A DNA stretch of 64,000 nt from Deltaproteobacteria bacterium (GCA_016210115.1 JACQUW010000419.1:1-64000), one strand, 5' to 3'; positions 1 through 9,408 are shown, numbered from the stretch's first letter. Made by a program: numbers and translations. The notes: generated by a model from the sequence alone, not told the origin.

Positions 1-428
1 GCTCTCATATAGAGGACCACGGCTTCCACGACCGGGGATCCAATCCATACGAACTTGCGCACGTCGAACTGGACCTCCTTACGGCCTGCGAGCTGGTCCA
101 TGTGGAGGTTGTACTGGAACATACCAAGGGTCAGCCCGTCGGGCTTGGCAACATTATAGACGTAGTTGGCCGCCACCAAAGACCCGGCACCCGGCATATT
201 CTGGACGAGCATTTCCGGATTTCCAGGCAAGTACTTTGGCATGTGCCTGGCCAGAATACGCGCCCAGCGATCGTAAAACCCTCCGGGAGTAAATCCGACA
301 ACGATCCGGATGCTCTTGCCCTTATAAAAACTTTCAACTTGTGCCCGCGCTTCGGTGATGAGACACAAAGTTGTCGACACAATAACGGCGCAAAGAAAGA
401 TCAAAGATCTCACGCATAACTTTTTCAT
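1..428 (-). CDS. Tripartite tricarboxylate transporter-type substrate-binding protein (3' end beyond window)
   Basis: The frame is open from an ATG at 428 to the window edge, so only about the first 142 residues are seen. It begins with Met-Lys-Lys, a hydrophobic stretch and an Ala-Arg-Ala/Gln cleavage site, a secreted-protein signal. After it come FYKGKSIRIVVGFTPGG and later LPGNPEMLVQNMPGAGS and VYNVAKPDGLTLG, the conserved N-terminal motifs of the TctC/Bug family. These periplasmic proteins bind small carboxylates and either feed a TctAB membrane pair or act as orphan sensors; no TctAB genes are in the window. It is a paralogue of the protein at 30046-31077, with the same motif order. A sensor kinase gene lies 77 bases upstream on the same strand, so the two could be co-transcribed. 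The ligand is unknown. Confidence 0.88.
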   Translation of the reverse strand, partial: MKKLCVRSLIFLCAVIVSTTLCLITEARAQVESFYKGKSIRIVVGFTPGGFYDRWARILARHMPKYLPGNPEMLVQNMPGAGSLVAANYVYNVAKPDGLTLGMFQYNLHMDQLAGRKEVQFDVRKFVWIGSPVVEAVVLYMR

Positions 429-505
429 CGCAACCTCGCTTTTCCGGCTGATGGCGGAGCGCTTATTCTCCGCGGGTTTAAATTGATGCTTCCCACTATC
501 ATTGA

Positions 506-2893
506 TCAAATACTACTTTCATCCGCGTGCGGCAGCGTCAGGCGAAACGTGGTTCCCTTACCGGGCTCGCTCGTGTAGGTGAGATTTCCCCCATGGGCAG
601 CAACGATTTGTCTCACAACCACCAGTCCGAGTCCGCTACCCGAATTCTTGGTTGTTGTGAAAGGCTCAAAGATGTCGACGCCGGGCGGCACGCCAATCCC
701 CGTGTCTCCGATTTCCAATACGACACCGGTGCCCGACCTGCGGGCTCTAATCGTGAGTGTGCCCCCCTGGGGCATCGCCTCCACGGCGTTCTTGGATAGA
801 TTCCAGAGAGCTTGCTTTATTTTGTTCCGGTCGGCGCGGATCAAAGGCAGATCCCCCGGAAACTCTTGTTCCACGCGTACTCCTCTGACGGTGTAATTTT
901 CCTTCTCAATACTGAACACTTCTCCGGCCACGCCGGCGACGGTGGTCGGCTGAAAGTGATATTCTTCGCGGCGGGAAAGGGAGCGCAAATCTTGAAGCAG
1001 GTCACTGAGACGCCTGATTTCCTCCCTGAGACTCCGCAAGCTCGACTGAACTGCCTCCTCTGAACCGCTTTCCCCTCGGATAAGCTGGCGTTCCAGGCAT
1101 TGCGCGGTCAAAGACATGCCGTTCAGGGGATTGCCGATCTCATGCGCGATCTTTGCGGCGGTGACTCCGATCGCCGCCAGCCGGCTGTTTTCGATCAGTT
1201 GCTCCTGGAGCCTGGTTTTTTCAGACATATCCCGGATGAACGCGGCATACCGGACCTCTTCACTTTCATTACTCGCAACTTCTGTCAACGATAGCTCGGC
1301 GGGAAAAACCTCCCCGCTCTTGCGCCGCGCCTCCACTGTGCGGATGCGGCCGATGGCACGGGGTTCCCCTGTCCGCTCATACCGGCTAATATAGCCATCG
1401 TGCTCGCTCGCATAGGGCGCAAGCATCAGAATGTTGACCTTCCGCCCTTGCACTTCCGCGCTCCTATACCCGAACATTCTCTCGGCCGCCGGGTTAAAAA
1501 GAACGATGCGCCCTTGCCTGTCTATGGAGATGACCGCATCCTGGGTTGTATGAATCAGGCTCTCAAGCCAGCTTTCAGCCCTTTTGCGCTCCGTTACCTC
1601 CTGTTCCTCCATCCGCTTGCGTTCAGTGATGTCCTTAGAGATGCCGCAGACCGCGTACGGAATGCCGCCGGAATCAAGCAGGGCAAACCGGTTTGATAAG
1701 TAAATGTGAATGCCGTCGTCTTGGGCAACTACTTCCTCTAACTCTAGTGGAGTTTTAGCCTCAAGCACCTTCAGGTCATTCAATCGAAATGCGTCCGCCA
1801 TCTCCCCTGGAAAGAGATCGTAATCAGTCATGCCCTGGATTTGCTTTCTGGAAACATGGAATCGCGTCTCGTACTCCCGGTTCACCAGAATGTACCGGCC
1901 CTGCGTGTCCTTAAGGCAGATGACATTCGTGGAAGTATCCACGATAGCTTCAAGCCGCTCCTCAGTTTTCCGCAGGGCCTCCTCGGCCCGATTACGCTCG
2001 GTGATCTCCTGCTGTAAACCCTCGTTGGCTTCTCTAAGTTCGGCTGTCCGCTCTTGCACGACCTCTTCAAGGTGATCGCGGTGTTTCCTGAGTTCCTCTT
2101 CCGCCTTTTTACGGTTGTCTAGAGCGATTCGAAGACCACAAATCGTCTGCTGATGCTCGTGAATCACAAAACCGAGCGCCAACACAAAAGAAGTCAACCG
2201 CAGTAAGTGCCAAAACCACCACGTGTTGTCCCACAGCTCTGAGAACGGAAACATCAGGCCTGGCAGTCCGAACAATGTGGCCATACAGGCAAAGAGGTAA
2301 ATGTCCAGCATGCCGATCCGGCCATAATCGATCAGCAATCGTGTCGCAGCAGCCATGAAGAAGACACCGGACCAGACATTGAATACGACGGCGCCGGTGG
2401 TGAATGTCCGATCTTTCACCATTATCGGTAATGTCTCTCTCGCCTCGAACGTCCAAATCCCAAATAATATCGCCACAAAAACCAAAGCCCATGGAGTCCA
2501 ACTTTTCCAGGCTGCATCTCTCTCAGACGCACACCGGGGCACCCAGATCAATGCGAACCAGAACCCACCGATGAAACTCGCCGCAGTGTGCAGTAAGACG
2601 AATCCATGCCCTGGCAAGGCTACGGAATGGAGGATATCGAGCAGGCCCATAGCGATAAATCCCATCGCGAGCAGGAAAAATTTTCCGCCGTACTGCTCAT
2701 GTCTCTTTAACATCAGAAGAATCGCCATAACTATGGCAGCCAGCCCCCCCACGGCTTCCACAGTGGCGTGCAACGGCTCATTGACCAGGAGCCACTCGGT
2801 CCCAAAGGCCTTCAAGAGAAGAACCAACAAAACTGACCCAATGGCTATCCCTGCCAGGAGGAGAGACAGTCCTAAACGTTCAACTCTCATCAT
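506..2893 (-). CDS. Membrane-bound PAS-domain sensor histidine kinase
   Basis: The 795-residue protein starts with about 245 residues of hydrophobic segments (seven or eight predicted membrane spans) resembling MASE-type sensor regions. A charged coiled coil follows (about 250-310), then two PAS domains (about 315-435 and 445-560), a HisKA helix with the phospho-acceptor His584 in AKIAHEIGNPLNG, and an HATPase domain with the N box (WNLSKNAVEAM), G1 box (GDTGIGV) and G2 box (SGSGLGL). It should autophosphorylate in response to a membrane or PAS-detected signal and pass phosphate to a response regulator. No response regulator gene is adjacent. It lies just upstream of a periplasmic binding protein gene on the same strand, so the two may form a signalling pair, which is inference. 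Confidence 0.93.
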   Translation of the reverse strand: MMRVERLGLSLLLAGIAIGSVLLVLLLKAFGTEWLLVNEPLHATVEAVGGLAAIVMAILLMLKRHEQYGGKFFLLAMGFIAMGLLDILHSVALPGHGFVLLHTAASFIGGFWFALIWVPRCASERDAAWKSWTPWALVFVAILFGIWTFEARETLPIMVKDRTFTTGAVVFNVWSGVFFMAAATRLLIDYGRIGMLDIYLFACMATLFGLPGLMFPFSELWDNTWWFWHLLRLTSFVLALGFVIHEHQQTICGLRIALDNRKKAEEELRKHRDHLEEVVQERTAELREANEGLQQEITERNRAEEALRKTEERLEAIVDTSTNVICLKDTQGRYILVNREYETRFHVSRKQIQGMTDYDLFPGEMADAFRLNDLKVLEAKTPLELEEVVAQDDGIHIYLSNRFALLDSGGIPYAVCGISKDITERKRMEEQEVTERKRAESWLESLIHTTQDAVISIDRQGRIVLFNPAAERMFGYRSAEVQGRKVNILMLAPYASEHDGYISRYERTGEPRAIGRIRTVEARRKSGEVFPAELSLTEVASNESEEVRYAAFIRDMSEKTRLQEQLIENSRLAAIGVTAAKIAHEIGNPLNGMSLTAQCLERQLIRGESGSEEAVQSSLRSLREEIRRLSDLLQDLRSLSRREEYHFQPTTVAGVAGEVFSIEKENYTVRGVRVEQEFPGDLPLIRADRNKIKQALWNLSKNAVEAMPQGGTLTIRARRSGTGVVLEIGDTGIGVPPGVDIFEPFTTTKNSGSGLGLVVVRQIVAAHGGNLTYTSEPGKGTTFRLTLPHADESSI

Positions 2894-3334
2894 TTTGTGC
2901 TCCTGATGGGGAAACTAGCCTGTGCAGCACCGCTCAAGCGATCTCCGGACCTCTCCCGTTGCCTCGGTGCAAGCCATAATTTGTGCCGCTAAGAAAACTT
3001 AGGAAAAGAAACGATAAATGATGAGAAGTTCCTTTTGGCTCGTCAGCGCGAAGAACTTGCAATCTTCCCAAACCACAGGCGCTACCGGCAAACTTCACAC
3101 TTTTACCTGGCCAAAAACGGAGACGGGAATGACCTGGATCACTGCTTTGGGGGAGAAAGTAACCGATAAAGTGGTCTTATGTCAATTTCAGGAGGGTTCC
3201 AGGGGAGGGATGGGCCACTTGCGGCCATCTCCTCACCCAAGAAAGCTTGTCAGTGCATTTTCTGTGACATACAATCGGCAAAAAACAGGAATTAGCTGCG
3301 CGGTCCAAGCGCAAGAATTCTGATGGGAGTTTGT
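2894..3334. other. Divergent intergenic region between kinase and CoA-disulfide reductase genes
   Basis: About 440 bases without a convincing gene. A 101-codon frame (3018-3323) has no family motif, low-complexity Ser/Thr-rich composition and no ribosome site, and I treat it as non-coding. Promoters for both flanking genes must lie here but no clear -35/-10 pair stands out. A small hairpin (GATGGGCC/GGCCATC) sits near 3210-3230. Confidence 0.4.
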
Positions 3335-5044
3335 ATGAGCCACCAAGGTCGTCTGCAATCGAGTTCCTCGCCTCAGACCGGCGCCTCCCGCCGCGTCCTC
3401 ATTGTCGGCGGGGTGGCGGGCGGCGCGTCTTGCGCGGCGCGACTGCGGCGGCTTGACGAGTCTGTCGAGATCATCATGTTTGATCGGGGTCCCTACGTCT
3501 CGTTTGCGAACTGCGGGCTGCCGTACTACGTCGGCAACGTCATTTCCGACGAGCGCAGCCTTCTGGTCGCGTCACGGGAGATGTTCCGCGGGCGGTTTAA
3601 TATCGCGGTGCAGACGGAGACGGAAGTCACGAGTATCGACCGCGGCGCGCGCACGATCATTGCCCGCGACCTGCGCACCGGCAACACCCGCACGGAGACC
3701 TACGATGTCCTTGTGCTGTCGCCTGGCGCGGCGCCGATCCGACCGCCACTGCCCGGCGTGGACCTGCCCGGCGTCTTCGCGGTGCGAAATATTCCTGACT
3801 CGCGCCGCATCCGTTCATGGATTGCCGATCGCAGCGCCAGGACCGCCGTGGTCGTCGGTGGCGGATTCATCGGATTGGAGATGGTCGAGAATTTGATCCA
3901 CCGCGCGTTGTCCGTGGCGGTTTTAGAGAAGCTGCCGCAGGTGATGCCGCCGCTGGATCCTGAGATCGCGGTTGCGGTGATGGAACACCTTGCCGCAAAG
4001 GGCGTGCAACTCCACTTGGGCGATGGCCTTGCGCGCATTGACCAACGCGATGGCGGGGGCCTGGTCGTTGTCGCAGAGAGCGGCGCCCGATTGCCCGCCG
4101 ATCTCGTTATCCTGGCCATCGGGGTGAGGCCCGAAACTACGCTTGCCAAAGACAGCGGTCTACAAATCGGCCCGCGTGGCGGCATTGTTGTCGATTCACA
4201 GATGCGCACCTCCGACCCGAACGTCTGGGCCGTTGGCGACGTGGTCGAAGTGCAAGACGTGCTCACGGGTCAGGAAACGGTATTGCCACTTGCCGGACCG
4301 GCGAATCGCCAGGGACGGATTGCCGCCGAGTCTATCGCCGGACGCGCGACGAATTTCCGGGGTGTCCAGGCAACTGCGGTGGTTGGTGTGTTGGGCCTGA
4401 CCGTCGCCTCGACCGGCGCGAGCGAGAAAGGACTGCGGCGCGCCGGCGTCACGAGCTTCCAAAAGGTGTACCTGCACCCGGGTCACCACGCCGGCTACTA
4501 TCCCGGAGCGCGCCCGATTCATCTAAAACTCCTCTTCTCGGTGCCCGACGGTCGCGTCCTGGGCGCGCAAGCGGTCGGACTCGAAGGTGTCGAGAAGCGC
4601 ATTGACGTCATCGCGACCGCGATTCAATTCAATGGCACCGTGCACGATCTCGCTGAGGTCGAGCTGTGCTACGCGCCCCAGTTCGGCGCCGCGAAAGACC
4701 CGGTCAACCTCGCCGGCATGCTCGCCGAGAATGTCTTGAACGGCGACATGCCCGTGGCCGATTGGCTGGAGCTTGACCGGACCGACGCGTTCTTGCTCGA
4801 CGTGCGCGAACCCGACGAGTTCGCCAACGGTCACATTCCAAACGCGATTAATCTGCCGCTCTCACAGATGCGCGCACGTTATGACGAGCTGCCAAAGGAT
4901 CGGGAGATCTGGATCTGCTGCGAGGTGGGACAGCGGGCCTACTACGCCACGCGTTTCCTGACGCAGCGCGGCTATCGATCGCGCAACCTGTCCGGAGGCT
5001 ACACGACGTACAAGGCGCTCAAGGCGGCGAGCCTGGTACGGTAA
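3335..5044 (+). CDS. CoA-disulfide reductase-like flavoprotein fused to a rhodanese domain
   Basis: A pyridine nucleotide-disulfide oxidoreductase with an N-terminal FAD site (VLIVGGVAGGASCAARLRR), the single redox Cys of CoA-disulfide reductases in SFANCGLPYYVGN, an NAD(P)H site (AVVVGGGFIGLEMVENL) and the FAD-closing VWAVGDVVE. The last 95 residues are a rhodanese domain with LLDVREPDEFANGHIPNA and the active-site loop CCEVGQRAYYA. CoADR-rhodanese fusions are known to use CoA persulfide or polysulfide, so a role in keeping CoA reduced or in sulfur transfer is expected. An ATG at 3323 is also in frame, but GGGAG at 3325-3329 sits correctly before the ATG at 3335, so I start there (569 residues). 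It stands alone, divergent from the kinase gene. Confidence 0.93.
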   Translation: MSHQGRLQSSSSPQTGASRRVLIVGGVAGGASCAARLRRLDESVEIIMFDRGPYVSFANCGLPYYVGNVISDERSLLVASREMFRGRFNIAVQTETEVTSIDRGARTIIARDLRTGNTRTETYDVLVLSPGAAPIRPPLPGVDLPGVFAVRNIPDSRRIRSWIADRSARTAVVVGGGFIGLEMVENLIHRALSVAVLEKLPQVMPPLDPEIAVAVMEHLAAKGVQLHLGDGLARIDQRDGGGLVVVAESGARLPADLVILAIGVRPETTLAKDSGLQIGPRGGIVVDSQMRTSDPNVWAVGDVVEVQDVLTGQETVLPLAGPANRQGRIAAESIAGRATNFRGVQATAVVGVLGLTVASTGASEKGLRRAGVTSFQKVYLHPGHHAGYYPGARPIHLKLLFSVPDGRVLGAQAVGLEGVEKRIDVIATAIQFNGTVHDLAEVELCYAPQFGAAKDPVNLAGMLAENVLNGDMPVADWLELDRTDAFLLDVREPDEFANGHIPNAINLPLSQMRARYDELPKDREIWICCEVGQRAYYATRFLTQRGYRSRNLSGGYTTYKALKAASLVR

Positions 5045-5064
5045 CCGATAATACAACTCCAGCT

Positions 5065-5091
5065 CCGAAGGGCAGGCCTGCAGGTGCGCAG
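5065..5091. repeat. Half copy of a dispersed inverted-repeat element
   Basis: The 27 bases closely match the left arm of the inverted-repeat element at 37966-37992 (both read CCGAAGGG-CAGGCCTG-AGGT-CGCAG with small differences). No matching right arm follows here, so this is a single arm or a decayed copy just behind the stop of the CoA-disulfide reductase gene. Confidence 0.5.
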
Positions 5092-5126
5092 CGCGTAAGA
5101 AGTTAAGCGAAAAGTAATCGGAGCCC

Positions 5127-5153
5127 TTCACGTTTCACCTTTCACTTTTCACG
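5127..5153. repeat. Short-phrase repeat (TTCACRTTTCAC type)
   Basis: TTCACGTTTCACC followed by TTTCACTTTTCACG: four copies of a 6-8 base phrase. The reverse complement closely matches the GTGAAACGT repeat at 53877-53903. It lies between two converging genes. No terminator-like T-run is present. Confidence 0.55.
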
Positions 5154-5164
5154 ATTCGTTCGTT

Positions 5165-6267
5165 CTAGCCCAGGTGCTTTTTAAAGCGGACGGCGCTCAA
5201 GATCATAAAGAGCGCCCCAAAGACCAATAAAACCAGCGCCTCGTCCCATAGCTCCAACAAGCCCGCGCCTCGCAAGATGATGCCCCTTAGAATTTCGAGA
5301 TAATAGGTCGCCGGAATAAGGAAGCTCAGGATAAATATCAGTGCCGGCATCGACTCCCTGGGGAAAATAAAGCCGGACAATAGAATGGAAGGAAGCATGA
5401 ACAGGACCGACACCTGCAGGCTTCGCCTTGGTTGCGGGCAAAGGTAGAAATGACAATTCCCATCCCCAGAGCCGAAACGAGAAATACTCCGGATAAAGCC
5501 AGAAGCAGCGTGACTGAGCCATGGATCGGAACTCTGAAGAGCAGCACCATGAGCAGCAAAACCAGTATCGTCTGAATAAAGCCAATGGCGCAGTAGGGAA
5601 GAAGCTTCCCCAGGATGAGACCTCCTTTGGATACCGGGGTGACCAGGAGTTGCTCCATCGTGCCTCTCTCCCGCTCCCGAACGATAGAAAACGCCGTGAG
5701 AAAAACCGTCACCAGTTGTAAAATGACGCCGACCAACCCCGGGACAAAAAAATTGGCGCTCTCGAGATTCGGGTTAAAAAGGAGGCGGGGTCGCACATCT
5801 ACGGACATGAGCTCGTTTGTAAACCCCGCTGCTTTGAGCGACTTTAGCATGCCCAGAGACTGGCTCGCCTGGAGAAGACGCAATGCCGTGGTCGAATCCG
5901 AACCATCGATCAAAACTTGCACGGCCCCCTGCCGCCCATTGACCAAATCGCTGGAATAATCGGGGGGAATCTTGATGCCCACTTTGGCCCTGCCGCTGAC
6001 AATCGCTTCCTGCATCTCCCGATCTGAATAGACACGACCCCTCACCCGGAAATAGCGCGTGCTTTCGAAGTCTTTAATCAGCTCCCGGCTCTCTTTCTGC
6101 TGGTCCAGGTCGAACACGACGGTCGATATGTTCTTGACATCCATGTCTATCGCGTAGCCGAAAAGTAAAAGCTCGATAACCGGAATCGCGAAGATGAAAC
6201 GGGTAGCCGGGTCCCGCCGGATGTGAATCACCTCTTTTCGCAAAACCGCCCAGAGCCCGTTAAACAT
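5165..6267 (-). pseudogene. ABC-2 type transporter permease, interrupted by a frameshift
   Basis: The N-terminal frame (from ATG 6267) encodes about 280 residues of a YhhJ/YbhR-type ABC-2 exporter permease: first membrane span at residues 22-40, a large periplasmic loop, then ERERGTMEQLLVTPVSKGG, the family's conserved cytoplasmic motif, and further spans up to STFARNQGEA. There the frame breaks. The remaining C-terminal part (LQVSVLFMLPSILLSGFIFPRESMP and onward to RFKKHLG) continues perfectly in another frame and stops at 5165. One extra C in the GCCTGC run at about 5418-5422 would restore a 366-residue protein of normal family length. Either a real one-base deletion or a consensus error. 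No ATPase or membrane-fusion partner is adjacent, so the gene looks orphaned. Confidence 0.85.
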
Positions 6268-6299
6268 GGCGCCACCCGCGTAATTGACGCGTACCGGCC

Positions 6300-7460
6300 T
6301 CAGTAAGACTTCGGCATTCCCAACACATGCTGCCCGAGATAGGCGAGGACGAGATTATTGCTCACGGGCGCGACGGTAAGAAGCCGCGTTTCGCGAAACT
6401 TCCGCTCCACGTCATACTCAGCAGCAAAACCATAGCCTCCATGCGTCGTAAGACACGCATTGGCAGCTTCCCAGGAGGCCTCTGAAGCCAGGAACTTCGC
6501 CATGTTCGCCTCGGCGCCGCAACGCTCCTTGCGATCGAATTTGGTTGCCGCCTGAAAGCGGACGAGGTCCGCGGCTTCGATGCGAGCGTGAGCCTGCGCA
6601 ATCGGAAACTGGATTCCCTGGTTGGCGCCTATGGGGCGGCCAAAGACCACGCGCTCGCTCGCGTACTTGGCAGCCCGCTCGATAAACCACCGCCCGTCCC
6701 CGATCGCCTCGGCCGCAACCAGAATACGCTCCGCATTCCAGCCGTCGATGATGTAGCGAAAGCCCATCCCTTCCTCTCCGATCAGGTTTTCGGCGGGGAC
6801 TTCCAGGCCGTCAAAAAAGACTGAGTTGGTATGGTGGTTGATCATGATCTCGAGCGGCTTCACCTCGATTTTTTCCCGGGCCTCACGAAGATCCACGATG
6901 AATACCGAGAGCCCTCTGGTCTTATCCTCCACCTGGTCATAGGGTGTCGTGCGAGCCAGCAGCAGCATCAAATCCGACTCCAATACTCGCGAAATGAAGA
7001 TCTTCTCGCCGTTGATCACGTACTTGTCTCCCCGCCGGACTGCTGCCGTCTGAATCCGTGTGGATTCAGAGCCGGCGTTTGGCTCTGTGACGGCGAAGGC
7101 CTGGAGGCGAAGCTCTCCACGGGCGATCTTGGGAAGATAGCGCATTTTTTGGTCGGCGCTGCCGTGCCTCAGGAGCGTTCCCATCGTGTACATCTGCGCG
7201 TGACAAGCCGTGGCGCTTCCTCCCGAGCGGTTGATCTCCTCGAGAATAATGCTCGCCTCGGTAATCCCCAACCCGCTGCCCCCGTATTCCTCGGGAATCG
7301 GGGCCGCAAGCCAACCCAGCTCCGTGAGCTTGCGGACAAACGCATCGGGATAGTCCTTTTTACGGTCAACCTCGCGCCAGTAGCTGTCAGGAAATTCGCG
7401 GCATACTTTGCGGATTTCCTCCCGGATTTGAACTTGCTCCTGCGTCAGGTTGAAATCCAT
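6300..7460 (-). CDS. Acyl-CoA dehydrogenase
   Basis: A full-length (386 residues) flavin acyl-CoA dehydrogenase: FNLTQEQVQIREEIRKVC at the N-terminus, LQAFAVTEPNAGSES for FAD/substrate binding, the middle beta domain, and a C-terminal helical domain with GGYGFAAEYDVERKFRETR. It should oxidise an acyl-CoA to the 2-enoyl-CoA, passing electrons to an ETF. Where many family members have the catalytic GEGT glutamate loop, this one reads VAPVSNNLV, so the base may sit elsewhere and chain specificity cannot be predicted. The ATG at 7460 is preceded by GGAGG with 5-base spacing; a GTG two codons upstream is less likely. It is divergent from a MaoC/CoA-transferase operon that would act on its product. 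Confidence 0.93.
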   Translation of the reverse strand: MDFNLTQEQVQIREEIRKVCREFPDSYWREVDRKKDYPDAFVRKLTELGWLAAPIPEEYGGSGLGITEASIILEEINRSGGSATACHAQMYTMGTLLRHGSADQKMRYLPKIARGELRLQAFAVTEPNAGSESTRIQTAAVRRGDKYVINGEKIFISRVLESDLMLLLARTTPYDQVEDKTRGLSVFIVDLREAREKIEVKPLEIMINHHTNSVFFDGLEVPAENLIGEEGMGFRYIIDGWNAERILVAAEAIGDGRWFIERAAKYASERVVFGRPIGANQGIQFPIAQAHARIEAADLVRFQAATKFDRKERCGAEANMAKFLASEASWEAANACLTTHGGYGFAAEYDVERKFRETRLLTVAPVSNNLVLAYLGQHVLGMPKSY

Positions 7461-7476
7461 GGACACCTCCTATATT

Positions 7477-7503
7477 TAGCGCTTTATGTATAGCGCAAAG
7501 CGT
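7477..7503. promoter_or_regulatory. Candidate operator between divergent acyl-CoA genes
   Basis: In the 69-base gap between the divergent starts, TAGCGC occurs twice (7477-7482, 7491-7496) and CGCTTT (7480-7485) is mirrored by AAAGCG (7497-7502). This is a compact repeat/inverted-repeat arrangement suited to a dimeric repressor controlling both directions. No regulator gene is adjacent; the role is inferred. Confidence 0.3.
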
Positions 7504-7529
7504 CCGTTACAAAAAGGGGAGGAACTCTT

Positions 7530-8039
7530 ATGGCCGTCAAGCCCGGTTGGGAAGGTCGTTTCTTCGAGGATTTCGAGGTCGGGGATACCTATCGCTGCCG
7601 TTTGGGACGAACGATAACCGAAGCGGACAATATCTGGTTCACTCTGCTTACAAACAACACGAACCAGATCCATTTCAACAATGAATATGGGAAGCGCACC
7701 GAGTTCGGCAAGTGCCTTGTCAACAGCGCTCTGACCCTCGCCATTGTCGCGGGAATGGGCGTTGCGGACGTAAGCGAGAACGGCTTCGCGCTGGGTTGGG
7801 ACGAGATTAAGTTGCCGAATCCCGTATTCGCAGGCGACACGGTCTACTCTCAGTCTGAGGTCGTGGAAAAACGCGAGTCCAAGTCCAAGCCTCAATGGGG
7901 TATTGTCAAGGTGCGCACCCGCGGGATCAATCAAGACGGCAAGGTCGTGATCGACTATACCCGGAGCGTCATGGTCTGGAAGCGAGCCCACGCGCCAAAG
8001 CGAGATCTCTTTCCGGAGATAAAAGAGGACGCGAAATAG
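7530..8039 (+). CDS. MaoC-like hot-dog (R)-enoyl-CoA hydratase
   Basis: A 169-residue single hot-dog protein of the MaoC dehydratase family. FFEDFEVGDTYR and GRTITEADNIWFT open the fold; the catalytic-loop region is NNTNQIHFNNEYGKRTEFGK, and PVFAGDTVYSQSEVVEKRES is the conserved second strand pair. It would hydrate a 2-enoyl-CoA, here possibly the product of the divergent acyl-CoA dehydrogenase. GGGGAGG about 10 bases before the ATG is a good ribosome site. The family III CoA-transferase gene follows after 18 bases, clearly an operon. Length and motifs are typical of mesaconyl- or itaconyl-CoA hydratase-like members, but the substrate is not determined. Confidence 0.9.
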   Translation: MAVKPGWEGRFFEDFEVGDTYRCRLGRTITEADNIWFTLLTNNTNQIHFNNEYGKRTEFGKCLVNSALTLAIVAGMGVADVSENGFALGWDEIKLPNPVFAGDTVYSQSEVVEKRESKSKPQWGIVKVRTRGINQDGKVVIDYTRSVMVWKRAHAPKRDLFPEIKEDAK

Positions 8040-8057
8040 AAAAAACGAAGGGCACTC

Positions 8058-9257
8058 ATGGATCAAAATCAGAACCAGCGCCGCGCCCTGGACGGAATTC
8101 GGATCGTCGCCTTCGAGCAGGTGCTTTCGGGCCCGTTCGCCACGGAGCTTCTGGCTGACATGGGCGCGGAGGTTATCAAAGTCGAACGACCCGGTGTCGG
8201 CGACGTGATTCGACACTGGGATTCCGTGGTTCGCGGGCTCTCTTCCGGTTATGTCTGGCTCAATCGAAACAAGCGCAGCCTGACAATCGATGTAAAAAAA
8301 GAATCCGGCAAAGAGATCCTTTGTCGCCTGGCTGAAAAAGCAGACGTGTTTTTCGAGAACTACGCTCCCGGCGTCGTTGAACGGCTGGGCCTCGGCTACG
8401 GTCGATTCAAAGAGGTGAATCCTCGACTCATTTACTGTTCACTTTCGGGATACGGTCAGGACGGACCCTATCGCAGCGTCAAGGCTTATGATCTCCTGAT
8501 TCAAGGTGAAGCGGGAATCATTGCTACGACGGGCTATCCGGACAGGCCTGCGAAAGCGGGAATTCCTATTGCGGATATAGCGGCAGGAATGTATGCGGCT
8601 TTAGGAATTTCACTCGCTCTTTTCCAGCGCGCCCAAACCGGACAGGGGCAATTCATAGACATCTCGATGTTTGACTCTATACTTTCATGGCTGGGCTATT
8701 TTCCCCATCACTACTGGCATGCCGGGGAGGAGGCGGAGCGCGTCGGGATGCGCCACCACTACGTCACGCCTTACGGCCCTTACCTCGCGCGCAACGGTGA
8801 ATATGTGAACCTCGCCGTCGCGAGCGCCCGGGATTGGGAGGTGTTCTGCCGGGAAGTCATCGAACATCCGGAACTGCTCGAAGATCCTCGCTTCTCCACG
8901 GTAGAGGCAAGACGCAAAAACCGCGCTGTCCTGGAAGAGACCTTCGAGAAGATTTTTCTTGAGCGGGATCACACCGAGTGGTTGGAGCGTCTAAAAACGG
9001 CGGAGCTCCCTTACGGAGAAGTAAGAGGCATCGGTAAAGTCTTAGCCCATCCTCAAGCCCTTGCCCGCCGCATGATCCGCGAAGCCGACTCGCCGGTCGG
9101 CCGGGTGCCCGTTATCGCCACGGCGCTCCGGATGTCCGAAAGCCCCGCGCGCTATGATCGCATTCCCGCCTTGGGAGAGGACACGGAAGCGATTCTTCGC
9201 GAACTGGGTTATGATAACGACGCAATCGAAACTTTCCGGCGAGAAAAAGTGATCTGA
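8058..9257 (+). CDS. Family III CoA-transferase (CaiB/BaiF type)
   Basis: The 399-residue protein carries ILSG-type N-terminal motifs (VLSGPFATELLADMGAEVIK), WLNRNKRSLTID, DVFFENYAPGVVERLGLGY and YCSLSGYGQDGPY. The likely catalytic aspartate is Asp173 in IPIADIAAGMYAALGI, matching the position of formyl-CoA transferase Asp169. It would move CoA between carboxylic acids through an aspartyl-CoA anhydride. Second gene of an operon with the MaoC hydratase upstream. A paralogue lies at 36732-37928. The acid and CoA donor are unknown. The accessory island begins shortly after its stop. Confidence 0.93.
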   Translation: MDQNQNQRRALDGIRIVAFEQVLSGPFATELLADMGAEVIKVERPGVGDVIRHWDSVVRGLSSGYVWLNRNKRSLTIDVKKESGKEILCRLAEKADVFFENYAPGVVERLGLGYGRFKEVNPRLIYCSLSGYGQDGPYRSVKAYDLLIQGEAGIIATTGYPDRPAKAGIPIADIAAGMYAALGISLALFQRAQTGQGQFIDISMFDSILSWLGYFPHHYWHAGEEAERVGMRHHYVTPYGPYLARNGEYVNLAVASARDWEVFCREVIEHPELLEDPRFSTVEARRKNRAVLEETFEKIFLERDHTEWLERLKTAELPYGEVRGIGKVLAHPQALARRMIREADSPVGRVPVIATALRMSESPARYDRIPALGEDTEAILRELGYDNDAIETFRREKVI

Positions 9258-9324
9258 ATACGCCATCCTTTTTTGGCGCGAGACTGCGTCGCAACGATGC
9301 AATTGTAGCTGTAGTTGCAGGGAC

Positions 9325-9408
9325 AGCCAAAGAGAAGCAGCTTGTGCGGAGAGTTCGGCGGATTGAAGAAGCGTTGACAAGAAGCAAAAAGCGGACTCGA
9401 CCCCTTTT
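9325..9408 (+). pseudogene. Decayed C-terminal tail of a RAYT transposase
   Basis: Read on +, 9326-9398 encodes AKEKQLVRRVRRIEEALTR followed by SKKRT, closely matching the last residues of the intact RAYT at 14251-15222 (AKEKRLERKVRRVEDALTK, SKKRT). The terminal sequence AGCGGACTCGACCCCTTT (9390-9407) matches the element's 18-bp end with one substitution, which also removes the stop codon. Nothing upstream resembles the transposase body. This is therefore the scar of a second, oppositely oriented copy at the left edge of the cassette island. Confidence 0.8.

Noticed and set aside
3018-3323. 101-codon frame before the CoA-disulfide reductase gene
   Set aside because: No ribosome site, no family motif and low-complexity Ser/Thr-rich composition; it ends in the overlap with the true start region.
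7476-8216. 246-codon minus frame
   Set aside because: It lies opposite the MaoC gene and CoA-transferase start, which have clear family motifs, and shows none itself.
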